From NCBI GenBank assembly GCA_050298555.1, contig JBNKUL010000052.1, forward strand, positions 1 through 23,786: DNA of 23,786 nucleotides, in the 5' to 3' direction. This document shows positions 6,740 through 13,806 of the stretch, in pieces (position 1 is the first letter of the stretch; every line of letters starts with the position of its first letter). The notes below the pieces were generated by a model. That model was given only the letters and a program-made list of their open reading frames with translations. It searched no databases and had not been told where the DNA came from. This DNA comes from JAPHSX01 sp050298555 (GTDB lineage: Bacteria; Pseudomonadota; Gammaproteobacteria; Thiohalomonadales; Thiohalomonadaceae). The position numbers and the translations under genes are program-made.

Positions 6740-8386
6740 ATGAGTGCAAAAGAAGTAAAGTTTTCTGACGATGCCCGTCACCTGATGCTCAAGGGCGTGA
6801 ACACCCTGGCCGACGCGGTCAAGGTCACCCTCGGTCCCAAGGGCCGTAACGTGGTTCTGAACAAGGCCTTCGGCGCCCCCACCATCACCAAAGACGGTGT
6901 CTCCGTTGCCAAAGAGATCGAGCTGGAGAACCGCTTCGAGAACATGGGCGCCCAGATGGTGAAAGAGGTCTCCTCGCAGACCGCCGATATCGCCGGTGAC
7001 GGTACCACCACCGCGACCGTGCTGGCCCAGGCCATCCTGCGCGAGGGCATGAAGGCGGTTACCGCCGGCATGAACCCGATGGACCTGAAGCGCGGCATCG
7101 ACAAGGCGGTCATCGCCACCGTCGAGGAGCTGAAGAAGCTCTCCAAGCCGTGTGAAGACACCAAGGCGATCACCCAGGTAGGCACCATCTCCGCCAACTC
7201 CGACAGCACCATCGGCCAGATTATCGCCGACGCCATGGAGAAGGTCGGTAAGGACGGCGTTATCACCGTCGAGGAGGGTTCTTCCCTGACCGACGAGCTG
7301 GACGTGGTTGAGGGCATGCAGTTCGACCGCGGTTACCTCTCCCCCTACTTCGTCAACAACCAGGACAAGATGGTCGCCGAGCTGGACGACCCCTACATCC
7401 TGCTGTTCGACAAGAAGATCTCCAACATCCGCGAGCTGCTGGGTGTGCTGGAAGGTGTCGCCAAGGCGGGTAAGCCGCTGCTGATCATCGCCGAGGACGT
7501 CGAGGGCGAGGCCCTGGCTACCCTGGTGGTCAACTCCATCCGCGGTATCGTTAAGGTTGCCGCCGTTAAGGCCCCCGGCTTCGGCGACCGCCGCAAGGCG
7601 ATGCTGCAGGACATGGCCATCCTCACCGGTGGTCAGGTGATCTCCGAAGAGGTCGGCCTGAGCCTGGAGAGCGCCACCCTCAACGAGCTGGGTACCGCAA
7701 AGCGCGTGGTTGTCTCCAAGGAGACCACCGTTATCGTCGACGGCTCCGGTGAAAAAAGCGAGATCGAGTCCCGCGTCGCGCAGATTCGCGCCCAGGTCGC
7801 AGAGACCACCTCCGACTACGACAAGGAGAAGCTGCAGGAGCGTGTTGCCAAGCTCTCCGGCGGTGTTGCCGTGATCAAGGTCGGTGCCGCCACCGAGGTG
7901 GAGATGAAGGAGAAGAAGGACCGCATCGACGACGCCCTGCACGCCACCCGCGCAGCGGTAGAAGAGGGTGTAGTACCCGGCGGTGGTACCGCCCTGGTTC
8001 GCGCCCTCACCTCTATCGGCGAGCTGACCGGTGACAACCACGACCAGGACATCGGTATCCAGATCGCCTGCCGTGCGATGGAAGAGCCGCTGCGCCAGAT
8101 CGTCTCCAACGCCGGTGACGAGGCCTCTGTTGTGGTCAACAACGTCAAGGCGGGCAATGGTAACTACGGTTACAACGCTGCCACTGGCGAGTACGGCGAC
8201 ATGATCGAGATGGGTATCCTCGACCCGACCAAGGTGACCCGTTCCGCGCTGCAGAACGCCGCCTCCGTGGCCGGTCTGATGATCACCACCGAGGCGATGG
8301 TCGCCGAGATCCCGGTAGCCGATGCACCTGCCGGTGGTGACATGGGCGGCATGGGTGGCATGGGTGGCATGGGCGGCATGATGTAA
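6740..8386 (+). CDS. groEL: Chaperonin GroEL
   Basis: This 548-aa Hsp60 chaperonin folds proteins in an ATP-driven double ring with GroES. ATP-binding and hydrolysis signatures are in place: TLGPKGRNVVL, D52 in ITKDGVSVAKE, D87 in GDGTTTATVLA, and VEEGVVPGGGTALVRA in the equatorial domain. The C terminus is the usual flexible Gly-Gly-Met repeat (GGMGGMGGMGGMM). It starts 49 bp after groES, with AGAGGAAG before the ATG. The operon ends at the strong hairpin at 8416-8435. Confidence 0.99.
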   Translation: MSAKEVKFSDDARHLMLKGVNTLADAVKVTLGPKGRNVVLNKAFGAPTITKDGVSVAKEIELENRFENMGAQMVKEVSSQTADIAGDGTTTATVLAQAILREGMKAVTAGMNPMDLKRGIDKAVIATVEELKKLSKPCEDTKAITQVGTISANSDSTIGQIIADAMEKVGKDGVITVEEGSSLTDELDVVEGMQFDRGYLSPYFVNNQDKMVAELDDPYILLFDKKISNIRELLGVLEGVAKAGKPLLIIAEDVEGEALATLVVNSIRGIVKVAAVKAPGFGDRRKAMLQDMAILTGGQVISEEVGLSLESATLNELGTAKRVVVSKETTVIVDGSGEKSEIESRVAQIRAQVAETTSDYDKEKLQERVAKLSGGVAVIKVGAATEVEMKEKKDRIDDALHATRAAVEEGVVPGGGTALVRALTSIGELTGDNHDQDIGIQIACRAMEEPLRQIVSNAGDEASVVVNNVKAGNGNYGYNAATGEYGDMIEMGILDPTKVTRSALQNAASVAGLMITTEAMVAEIPVADAPAGGDMGGMGGMGGMGGMM

Positions 8387-8409
8387 GCCCGGCCCTCCAA
8401 GCCCAAGCT

Positions 8410-8444
8410 AAAAAAGGCCCCGCCGGAAACGGCGGGGCCTTTTT
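8410..8444. terminator. Bidirectional terminator between groEL and the anti-sigma gene
   Basis: A perfect 10-bp GC-rich stem (8416-8425 with 8430-8439 and a neighbouring GAAA tetraloop at 8426-8429) is followed by T5 at 8440-8444. It is preceded by an A6 run at 8410-8415. It can end groESL on the plus strand and the sigma/anti-sigma transcript on the minus strand, since the two operons converge here. Confidence 0.93.
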
Positions 8445-8459
8445 GTTTGTGGCTGGCGC

Positions 8460-9173
8460 TCACGCCTTGACGTAGTGCCAGCCCTCCTTGATGCGCTTGA
8501 CGATCTCGTCGACGGCATTCTGGTCAATCTCCGTGCCGGGTAGCATCTGCGGTTGTATGCCCTGCTCCTGCAGTCTGCGTAACGTCACGGCGCAGGCGAG
8601 GAAGCGGACGTTATCGTACTCGTTGCGCAGCGCGGCGATTCGTTGGGCAAAGGGAGAGGTCTCACGGCGCAGCAGGTCGATACCAAGGTCGTTGGCCACG
8701 ATCTCGAGGGCGAAGCGGCTGTGGCGATCTCGGTGGCTGGCCAGCACCTGTTCCGCGTAGTCCAGGGCTTTCTCCATTTTGTACGGGTCGTTGCTGTTGA
8801 TGTGCAGTAACAGCCTCTCCTTCTGAAGCGTGGCAGTGGCTGATCGTAACTCTTGCCCTGCGGGGTTCGCATAGTGTGTATTGCCATACCAACCTGACAC
8901 CGCCCCGACCGCCAGCAGCAGAGTGGCGGCGATGGCCCTGAGAGCCAGGCGTGAACGGTTGCGATGCGGCGCTCGGGGTGGTGCCGGCGGGGGCGTGCGG
9001 TAGGCGTTGCGCAACATGGCGCGCAACTGTAGCAGCTCCTGGGCCTCCTGGTTGAGCTCCTGATCATCCGCTAGCTGGGCGAAGACGCGCTGGCGCTCTT
9101 CGATGTCTAGCTCATCATCGATGTAGGCATTGAACTGCTCATCAGAGAGCGAGGTGTGCCGATTCGTGTTCAT
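8460..9173 (-). CDS. Membrane anti-sigma factor with a periplasmic DsrE-like domain
   Basis: Three parts are visible in 237 aa. Residues 1-75 are an acidic, helical region (EQFNAYIDDELDIEERQRVFAQLADD) of the kind found in anti-sigma factors, without the HxxxCxxC zinc motif. Residues about 76-97 (LALRAIAATLLLAVGAVSGWY) form a single membrane helix after an Arg-rich stretch, predicting an N-in/C-out topology. Residues about 118-237 resemble DsrE/DsrF-family proteins: LLLHINSNDP, EIVANDLGIDLL, RFLACAVTL with C194, and a final GWHYVKA. The start overlaps the sigma gene stop by four bases (ATGA), as is typical of sigma/anti-sigma pairs. I infer that the DsrE-like part senses a periplasmic signal and the cytoplasmic part holds the sigma factor. 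The signal is unknown; a sulfur compound or thiol state is only a guess from the fold. Confidence 0.82.
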   Translation of the reverse strand: MNTNRHTSLSDEQFNAYIDDELDIEERQRVFAQLADDQELNQEAQELLQLRAMLRNAYRTPPPAPPRAPHRNRSRLALRAIAATLLLAVGAVSGWYGNTHYANPAGQELRSATATLQKERLLLHINSNDPYKMEKALDYAEQVLASHRDRHSRFALEIVANDLGIDLLRRETSPFAQRIAALRNEYDNVRFLACAVTLRRLQEQGIQPQMLPGTEIDQNAVDEIVKRIKEGWHYVKA

Positions 9174-9721
9174 CTGTTTCTCCTGATATTCACTATGCGC
9201 TGTCCTGAGTTGGAGGCGCTTGAGAGCAGCTGCTCCTTAAGGGCCTGGCGGGCCCGGCAGAGGCGGCTCATCACAGTGCCAATCGGCAACTCCAGGATCA
9301 TCGCCACTTCCGCATAGCGGCAGCCCTCGATATCCACCAGGGTGATGACCTGGCGGTGTGGCCCGGGAAGGGCGGCGACGGCCTGACGCACATGGTCGAT
9401 ATCCTGCTGGCGCAGGCTCAACAACTCGGGAGTGACCTGGTGGAGGTGCTGCTCCTCGTCGTAGAGCCGGGTGTCATGTCGCCCTCGCAGGTGGTCTTGC
9501 CAGCAGTTCGACAGGATGCGAAACAGCCATCCATCCATTGCCTCCAGCTCCTTGAGCTGACCACCCTGTTTGAGTGCCTTGGAGAGCGTCTCCTGTGCCA
9601 GGTCATCGGCCAGCTCCGGCGAGTGGCACCAGGAGTAGGCCAGGCGATAGAGCCTGGGCCTGCTCCTCTCCAGTCTCTGCCGAAACTCCCGGTTTCGGCA
9701 CAACTTATCCAATAAACTCAA
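9170..9721 (-). CDS. ECF-type RNA polymerase sigma factor
   Basis: This 183-aa protein has the two domains of extracytoplasmic-function sigma factors. Region 2 is about residues 20-80 (RPRLYRLAYSWCHSPELADDLAQETLSKAL, then DGWLFRILSNCWQDHLRG). Region 4 is about 107-165 (HVRQAVAALPGPHRQVITLVDIEGCRYAEVAMILELPIGTVMSRLCRARQAL). The frame stays open upstream to an ATG at 9829. I prefer the TTG at 9721: it gives the normal ECF N terminus, has AGGAG 9 bp upstream, and lies downstream of the promoter-like site at 9765-9792, whereas 9829 lies upstream of it. The gene overlaps the anti-sigma gene by four bases. Its targets probably include its own promoter and the divergent dsrE-like/porin operon. Confidence 0.9.
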   Translation of the reverse strand: MSLLDKLCRNREFRQRLERSRPRLYRLAYSWCHSPELADDLAQETLSKALKQGGQLKELEAMDGWLFRILSNCWQDHLRGRHDTRLYDEEQHLHQVTPELLSLRQQDIDHVRQAVAALPGPHRQVITLVDIEGCRYAEVAMILELPIGTVMSRLCRARQALKEQLLSSASNSGQRIVNIRRNR

Positions 9722-9764
9722 TTCTCCTCTCTCCTGTGGTGTTTTTTTGCGTCTGTTTCGCGGT

Positions 9765-9792
9765 GAGACGGAATAGAGGCCTTTTTTATTCC
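9765..9792 (-). promoter_or_regulatory. Candidate ECF promoter of the sigma/anti-sigma operon
   Basis: Read on the minus strand, GGAATA (plus 9787-9792), a 17-bp spacer and GTCTC (plus 9765-9769) resemble ECF-type -35 and -10 elements (GGAAC-like and GTC-like). Transcription would start near 9758, some 35 bp before the TTG start of the sigma gene. A site of the same pattern faces the other way at 9816-9842, which supports autoregulation. Confidence 0.6.
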
Positions 9793-9815
9793 CAATTATT
9801 TTTTCGACTGATTCG

Positions 9816-9842
9816 GGAATAGTTTTCATCAAGCTGCGTCTT
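9816..9842 (+). promoter_or_regulatory. Candidate ECF promoter of the dsrE-like/porin operon
   Basis: GGAATA (9816-9821), a 16-bp spacer and GTCTT (9838-9842) repeat the arrangement found on the opposite strand at 9765-9792. The -35 boxes of the two sites are 23 bp apart, back to back. Transcription from near 9850 would leave a leader of about 75 nt before the dsrE-like gene. Confidence 0.6.
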
Positions 9843-9925
9843 TTGGTGAAGGGTAGCCGGTAATGGTGGCAAGGCAACAGTCCCTGCCTGCAGCTGCTCG
9901 GAAAAAACCATGAGAGGAGTAAGTG

Positions 9926-10366
9926 ATGATGAAAAAGATATTCGGCCTATTGCCGCTGCTGTTGGGCGTCATCTTTAGCGCGCCGCTTGCGGCGGCGGAG
10001 AAACCGTTTGCCGAGAACCGGGTGGTGCTGCAGATCAGTGACAACGACCCGAGCAAACAGACCCTGGTGCTGAATGTGGCCAATAACCTGATCCGGGAGT
10101 ACGGCGTCGACAACGTCGATGTCCAGGTGGTGGCCTTCGGCCCCGGCGTGCGCCTGTTGTTCGCCGGCAACAGCAATAGCAACCGCATCAAGAGCCTGGT
10201 TGAGGGTGCCGGTGTGGAGTTCCACGCCTGCAGCAACACCATCCGCAATATGGGCAAGAAGCTGGGTGAAGTGCCGGCAATCAACCCACTCGCCAGTAAG
10301 GATTCCCCCGGTATCGTCCGTATCGCCAGGCTGGCGAAGCAGGGCTATCTGCTGGTTAAACCCTAG
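9926..10366 (+). CDS. Secreted DsrE/DsrF-like protein
   Basis: This protein of about 146 aa has a signal peptide (MMKKIFGLLPLLLGVIFSAPLAAA) and then one DsrE-like domain. Matching motifs are VVLQISDNDPSKQ near the start, VQVVAFGPGVRLLF, VEFHACSNTIR with one conserved cysteine, and a final GYLLVKP. Cytoplasmic DsrE/TusD relatives carry sulfane sulfur on such a cysteine; whether this exported form does is not known. Possible starts are GTG 9923, ATG 9926 and ATG 9929. AGGAG at 9915-9919 sits 6 bp before 9926. It is divergent from the sigma gene and lies 54 bp before the porin gene. Its domain shares motifs with the periplasmic part of the anti-sigma factor at 8460-9173. Confidence 0.88.
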   Translation: MMKKIFGLLPLLLGVIFSAPLAAAEKPFAENRVVLQISDNDPSKQTLVLNVANNLIREYGVDNVDVQVVAFGPGVRLLFAGNSNSNRIKSLVEGAGVEFHACSNTIRNMGKKLGEVPAINPLASKDSPGIVRIARLAKQGYLLVKP

Positions 10367-10420
10367 GGCTTCCACCTCGATAACAACAAGAGACAAACAC
10401 CACGGTAAGGAGAGAGTACA

Positions 10421-11767
10421 TTGAGTTTTAGATTGAAAAAAACAGCGCTAATCGTTGCATGCGCTGGGGGAATGGCCGCGTCGATGCAGGCCGAGGCGAC
10501 GAACTGGTTGATGCTCCAGGGAACGGAGCCGGAGAGTGCGGGAGGCCGTGCCAAGGTATTCGGATTCGTGCAGCCCACCTACCAGAAGGACACCAGTGAT
10601 GAGGGCGGACCGGAGCCGACGAGGATTGGCCCCAGCCTGGAGGAGCAGGAGGCATTCCAGCTCTACCGCGCACGTATCGGGGTGCGCGGTACCGCGATGC
10701 CGATCGACCCCATGGTGAACTATTTCATCATGGCTGAATTTGGCGAAAACGGCGCGACCAATGGGGGCAGGTACGGTTCGCGGACCCCTGTCAGGCTGAT
10801 GGATGCCAGCGTCACCCTCAACTATATCCCGGGGGCGCGCATCCGCACCGGCCTGTTCAAAACGCCGGGGCCGGAAGAGCTGCTGCAGGGCATCGCCACC
10901 TTCGATTACGTTAACTTAACCGATGTGACCAATCAGATGATGATGGAGCGCTACCCGGCCGGGGTGAATGCCAGCGCCGACGGTGCCGCGCCATTGACGG
11001 CGAGCGAGGCGGAGTGGGACTCCAGTTTCGGTGCCGGACGGGATATCGGCGTGCAGCTGTTTGACAGCTTCCGCGTCGGCAGTTGGGACCACAGCTATGC
11101 CGTGATGACGGGCAACGGTAATGGCCTGGAGTCGAGTGGCATCGCCGACGGCAGGGATACCTACCTCTACTGGTCATCGGAGCGCATCTTCGAGGGCGGT
11201 ATGGGCCCCTGGCAGCACGGTCTGAAAATGTTCGCCTGGTCGCACCGCGGCAAGCGCAAGGTCGACCTCTCTGACGATGGCGTTGCCAATCCGCTGAGCT
11301 ATGACCGAAAGCGCCAGGGCGCAGGCGTGCGCTATCGCCGTGGCGACTGGCGGCTGGCGGCGGAGTACATGGCCGGTGAGGGGATGATCTTCCAGGGACC
11401 GGAAAAGCCGAACATGGGCATTGGTACCCCGCCGCCACTGCAGGACCTGGAGGGCAAGGCGAATGGTTACTACGTGGATGTCGGTTACTACATCCCCAGC
11501 ACCCGGTGGGAGCTGGACCTGCGTTACGACACCTATAACCGCTCGACCGAACACGACTATCTGACGGCGAAGTTTAATACGGTGACCTACGGGGTGCAGT
11601 ACCACCTTAATCGCAAGTCGCGGGTCGCGTTCAACTATGCCATACGCGATGCCAGGGCCACCGATGCTATCGGCCCCGGAGGGTTGGCGACACCGACCAC
11701 CAATCTGCACAACGGCCTCGACAGCATCAAGAACCGCATCGCCTTACAGCTGACGATGATCTTCTAA
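10421..11767 (+). CDS. Outer-membrane porin, OprO/OprP-like
   Basis: This 448-aa protein has a signal peptide (about 1-26, ending MQAEA) and alternating beta-strand sequence throughout, such as FQLYRARIGVRGTA and RIRTGLFKTPGPEELL. It ends in phenylalanine (ALQLTMIF), as outer-membrane barrels do. The pattern suggests the phosphate-selective porin O/P group, but the substrate cannot be read from sequence. The start is a TTG with AAGGAG (10407-10412) 8 bp upstream; this frame has no better start at the signal peptide. It follows the dsrE-like gene by 54 bp with no terminator between, so the two are probably co-transcribed under the ECF promoter. Confidence 0.82.
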   Translation: MSFRLKKTALIVACAGGMAASMQAEATNWLMLQGTEPESAGGRAKVFGFVQPTYQKDTSDEGGPEPTRIGPSLEEQEAFQLYRARIGVRGTAMPIDPMVNYFIMAEFGENGATNGGRYGSRTPVRLMDASVTLNYIPGARIRTGLFKTPGPEELLQGIATFDYVNLTDVTNQMMMERYPAGVNASADGAAPLTASEAEWDSSFGAGRDIGVQLFDSFRVGSWDHSYAVMTGNGNGLESSGIADGRDTYLYWSSERIFEGGMGPWQHGLKMFAWSHRGKRKVDLSDDGVANPLSYDRKRQGAGVRYRRGDWRLAAEYMAGEGMIFQGPEKPNMGIGTPPPLQDLEGKANGYYVDVGYYIPSTRWELDLRYDTYNRSTEHDYLTAKFNTVTYGVQYHLNRKSRVAFNYAIRDARATDAIGPGGLATPTTNLHNGLDSIKNRIALQLTMIF

Positions 11768-11799
11768 TAACGATCGCTTACGTTTTTCTCGCTGTATTT

Positions 11800-11825
11800 A
11801 TCCCGGCCTTGCCGGGATTTTTTTT
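11800..11825 (+). terminator. Rho-independent terminator after the porin gene
   Basis: ATCCCGGC (11800-11807) and GCCGGGAT (11811-11818) form a perfect 8-bp stem with a CTT loop, followed by a run of T residues to 11825. It ends the dsrE-like/porin transcript. Confidence 0.93.
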
Positions 11826-11942
11826 GCCGCTGGCCCGCTGATGCCCATGGCCGATGGTGTTCTTTACCCCGGTGGGCGGTTAATATCCCTCTTTCCATGC
11901 CACACAAGCAGCCGAGCTGCGTAACCGATAACAGGTGTATCG

Positions 11943-12875
11943 ATGGTCGACCTCTCCATTAACTACAGCCGCCGGGTACTACTGCGCCTGGTGATCCTGG
12001 CGCTGCTTGCCGTGGTCGCGATCCTCTCCGGACTGCAGGCGGTGGGGGAGGTCTACTTCAGCAATCAGCTGACCGACACCGGTATGGTGATCAACGGCCT
12101 TATCGTCGCCCTGTTCGCCGCCGGCAGCGTCAAGATGGTGCTGGTACTATTGCGCTACCAGCAGGAGGAGCAGGCACTGCAACAGGTCACCGCCGCGCTG
12201 GAGGAGGGGGCCTACCTGCCCGACAGTGAGGTGGCGCCCGGCCGCCTCATCGCCCAGCGCCTCGCGGCGATCCGCTCGCTGAGCAAGCGCAACGCCCCGG
12301 TCGACCACAGTGCGCTGGCCGCTACCCTGTTGGCGAGCGAGAGCACCCGCATCAGCTTCGCCCGCTTCGTCAACAACACCCTGATCCTGGTCGGCGTCTT
12401 CGGCACCATCGTCTCGCTCTCCATCGCCCTGGTGGGGGCCTCCGATCTACTGGGTAACGTCGAGAGCATGGGCGGCATGGAGCGGGTGATCCACGGCATG
12501 TCCACCGCGCTCTCCACCACCATGACGGCGATCGTCTGCTACCTCTTCTTCGGCTACTTCTTCATCAAGCTCACCGACGCGCAGACCCGCCTGCTCAGTG
12601 GCATCGAGCAGGTTACCACCCTGCACCTGCTGCCCCACTACGCCCACTCCAGCGACACCATGCTGCACGAGGTGGGCGGACTGGTGCGCTCGCTGCAACA
12701 ACTGGTCAGCCAGATGCAGCAGGCCCAGGGCGACTACCTGGCTGCCGGTCAGGGGCTGCGCGAGGTGGTCGAGGCGGTGAACCAGCAGGTGGCGCCGATG
12801 GGCGAGAACATCGAGGCGATTAAGGGGGTACTGCACGAAGGCTTCCGTCTGCCGCCCAGGGATGACGTTGAGTGA
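11943..12875 (+). CDS. MotA/TolQ/ExbB-like proton channel protein
   Basis: This 310-aa protein has four predicted membrane helices at about 13-33, 46-70, 144-166 and 190-211. The last two hold the MotA/TolQ/ExbB channel core: RFVNNTLILVGVFGTIVSLS and MSTALSTTMTAIVCYLFFGYFF. A cytoplasmic segment lies between helices 2 and 3, and a helical tail of about 100 residues follows helix 4. AGGTG is 6 bp before the ATG. A TAATAT hexamer at 11881-11886 may be the -10 box, but its -35 is weak. The stop overlaps the start of the next gene (GTGA). Family members work with an ExbD/TolR/MotB-type partner, which the next gene appears to be. What the motor drives here is unknown; it does not look like standard TolQ, ExbB or MotA. 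Confidence 0.82.
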   Translation: MVDLSINYSRRVLLRLVILALLAVVAILSGLQAVGEVYFSNQLTDTGMVINGLIVALFAAGSVKMVLVLLRYQQEEQALQQVTAALEEGAYLPDSEVAPGRLIAQRLAAIRSLSKRNAPVDHSALAATLLASESTRISFARFVNNTLILVGVFGTIVSLSIALVGASDLLGNVESMGGMERVIHGMSTALSTTMTAIVCYLFFGYFFIKLTDAQTRLLSGIEQVTTLHLLPHYAHSSDTMLHEVGGLVRSLQQLVSQMQQAQGDYLAAGQGLREVVEAVNQQVAPMGENIEAIKGVLHEGFRLPPRDDVE

Positions 12876-13759
12876 GCTTCGTCGACCTGCGCACCAATGT
12901 AAACGCCGATAACAGCCACGGCGGCTTCTGGCCCTCTTTCACCGACATCATGATGGTGGTGGTGATGATCTTTATGTTCGCCAGCGTGGTGTTGATCCTG
13001 CGTAACTGGGAGCTGGTGCAGGAGCTGCGTAACACCATGGAGGCCGAGCGCCTCGCCGCCGAGATGGCGCGCAACGCCAGCGAGACCAACGCTACCCTGG
13101 AAGAGCAGCTGGCACAGCTGCAATACAAACTCTCCGAGCTGCGCATGCAGAACATGCAGCTGAGCGAGGAGAACGCCGGCCAGCGCGACACGCTGAGCGA
13201 AAAGTCGCAACAACTGCTGCAACTGGGCGCCCAGTTGCGCGAGAGCGAAGGGGCGCTGCAACGCGAGACGCGCCAGCGGGAACAACTTAACGAGCAGTAC
13301 CTCCAGCAGCAGCAGCGCCTCACCCTGGTCAATGCGCAGCTCACCGAACTTGAGGAGGCGCACCGTGCCCAGAGCGACGAGTTGAGCCGCTTTAAACAGC
13401 AAAGCTCGCAGCAGACCCAGCATATCAGCGAGCTGCAACAGGAGTTCGATACCCTCAAGGTCAAGTACGACAAGCTGGTCAAACCCGCCCGCACCGCCAG
13501 GGGCAAACATGTGGTCGAGGTACGCTACGAGCGTGTCGACGGCAAGGCCGTCGTCCGTATTAAAGACAGCGGCGAGGCCAAAGCCAGCCAGGTCGACGAA
13601 CAGGAGCTGCACCGTCGCCTCGCCGCCCTGAAGAAGGCCCACCCCGGCAGGCTCTACATCAAGATCATCATACCCGAGAGCAGCGGCCTCTCCTACAACG
13701 AGGCGTGGGAGTTCATGAAGGGGCTGTTGGAGAAGTACGACTATTACCATCAGTCGTAG
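12872..13759 (+). CDS. ExbD/MotB-like partner with long coiled coil
   Basis: This 295-aa protein has one N-terminal membrane helix (about 22-43) preceded by GGFWPSFTD. D25 sits where MotB, TolR and ExbD carry the proton-binding aspartate. A long Gln/Glu/Leu-rich coiled coil spans about residues 47-210. A small C-terminal domain (about 222-295; HVVEVRYERVDGKAVVRIKD, then RLYIKIIIPESSGLSYNEAWEFMKGLLEKY) follows. That end is shorter than an OmpA-type peptidoglycan-binding domain, and I could not recognise the peptidoglycan-binding signature. The GTG start overlaps the upstream channel gene by four bases, implying coupled translation and a shared complex. glnE begins 47 bp downstream. Confidence 0.8.
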   Translation: MSFVDLRTNVNADNSHGGFWPSFTDIMMVVVMIFMFASVVLILRNWELVQELRNTMEAERLAAEMARNASETNATLEEQLAQLQYKLSELRMQNMQLSEENAGQRDTLSEKSQQLLQLGAQLRESEGALQRETRQREQLNEQYLQQQQRLTLVNAQLTELEEAHRAQSDELSRFKQQSSQQTQHISELQQEFDTLKVKYDKLVKPARTARGKHVVEVRYERVDGKAVVRIKDSGEAKASQVDEQELHRRLAALKKAHPGRLYIKIIIPESSGLSYNEAWEFMKGLLEKYDYYHQS

Positions 13760-13806
13760 GGCCTCTATCCCCCTGATACAATCCCTCTTTTGACCACCCC
13801 GGGGGG

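Noticed and set aside
6707..8041. A 444-codon open frame on the minus strand opposite groEL
   Set aside because: It is a shadow of the strongly codon-biased groEL gene, with no ribosome site or family resemblance.
9722..9829. N-terminal extension of the sigma factor from the ATG at 9829
   Set aside because: It would begin upstream of the promoter-like site, has no ribosome site, and adds a Lys-rich stretch unlike ECF sigma N termini.
11943..13759. Zorya phage-defence system (ZorA/ZorB)
   Set aside because: The pair shares the channel and FWPSFTD-type features, but no ZorC, ZorD or ZorE gene is adjacent, the ZorA-like tail is short and no OmpA-type domain was recognised. The neighbours are housekeeping genes.
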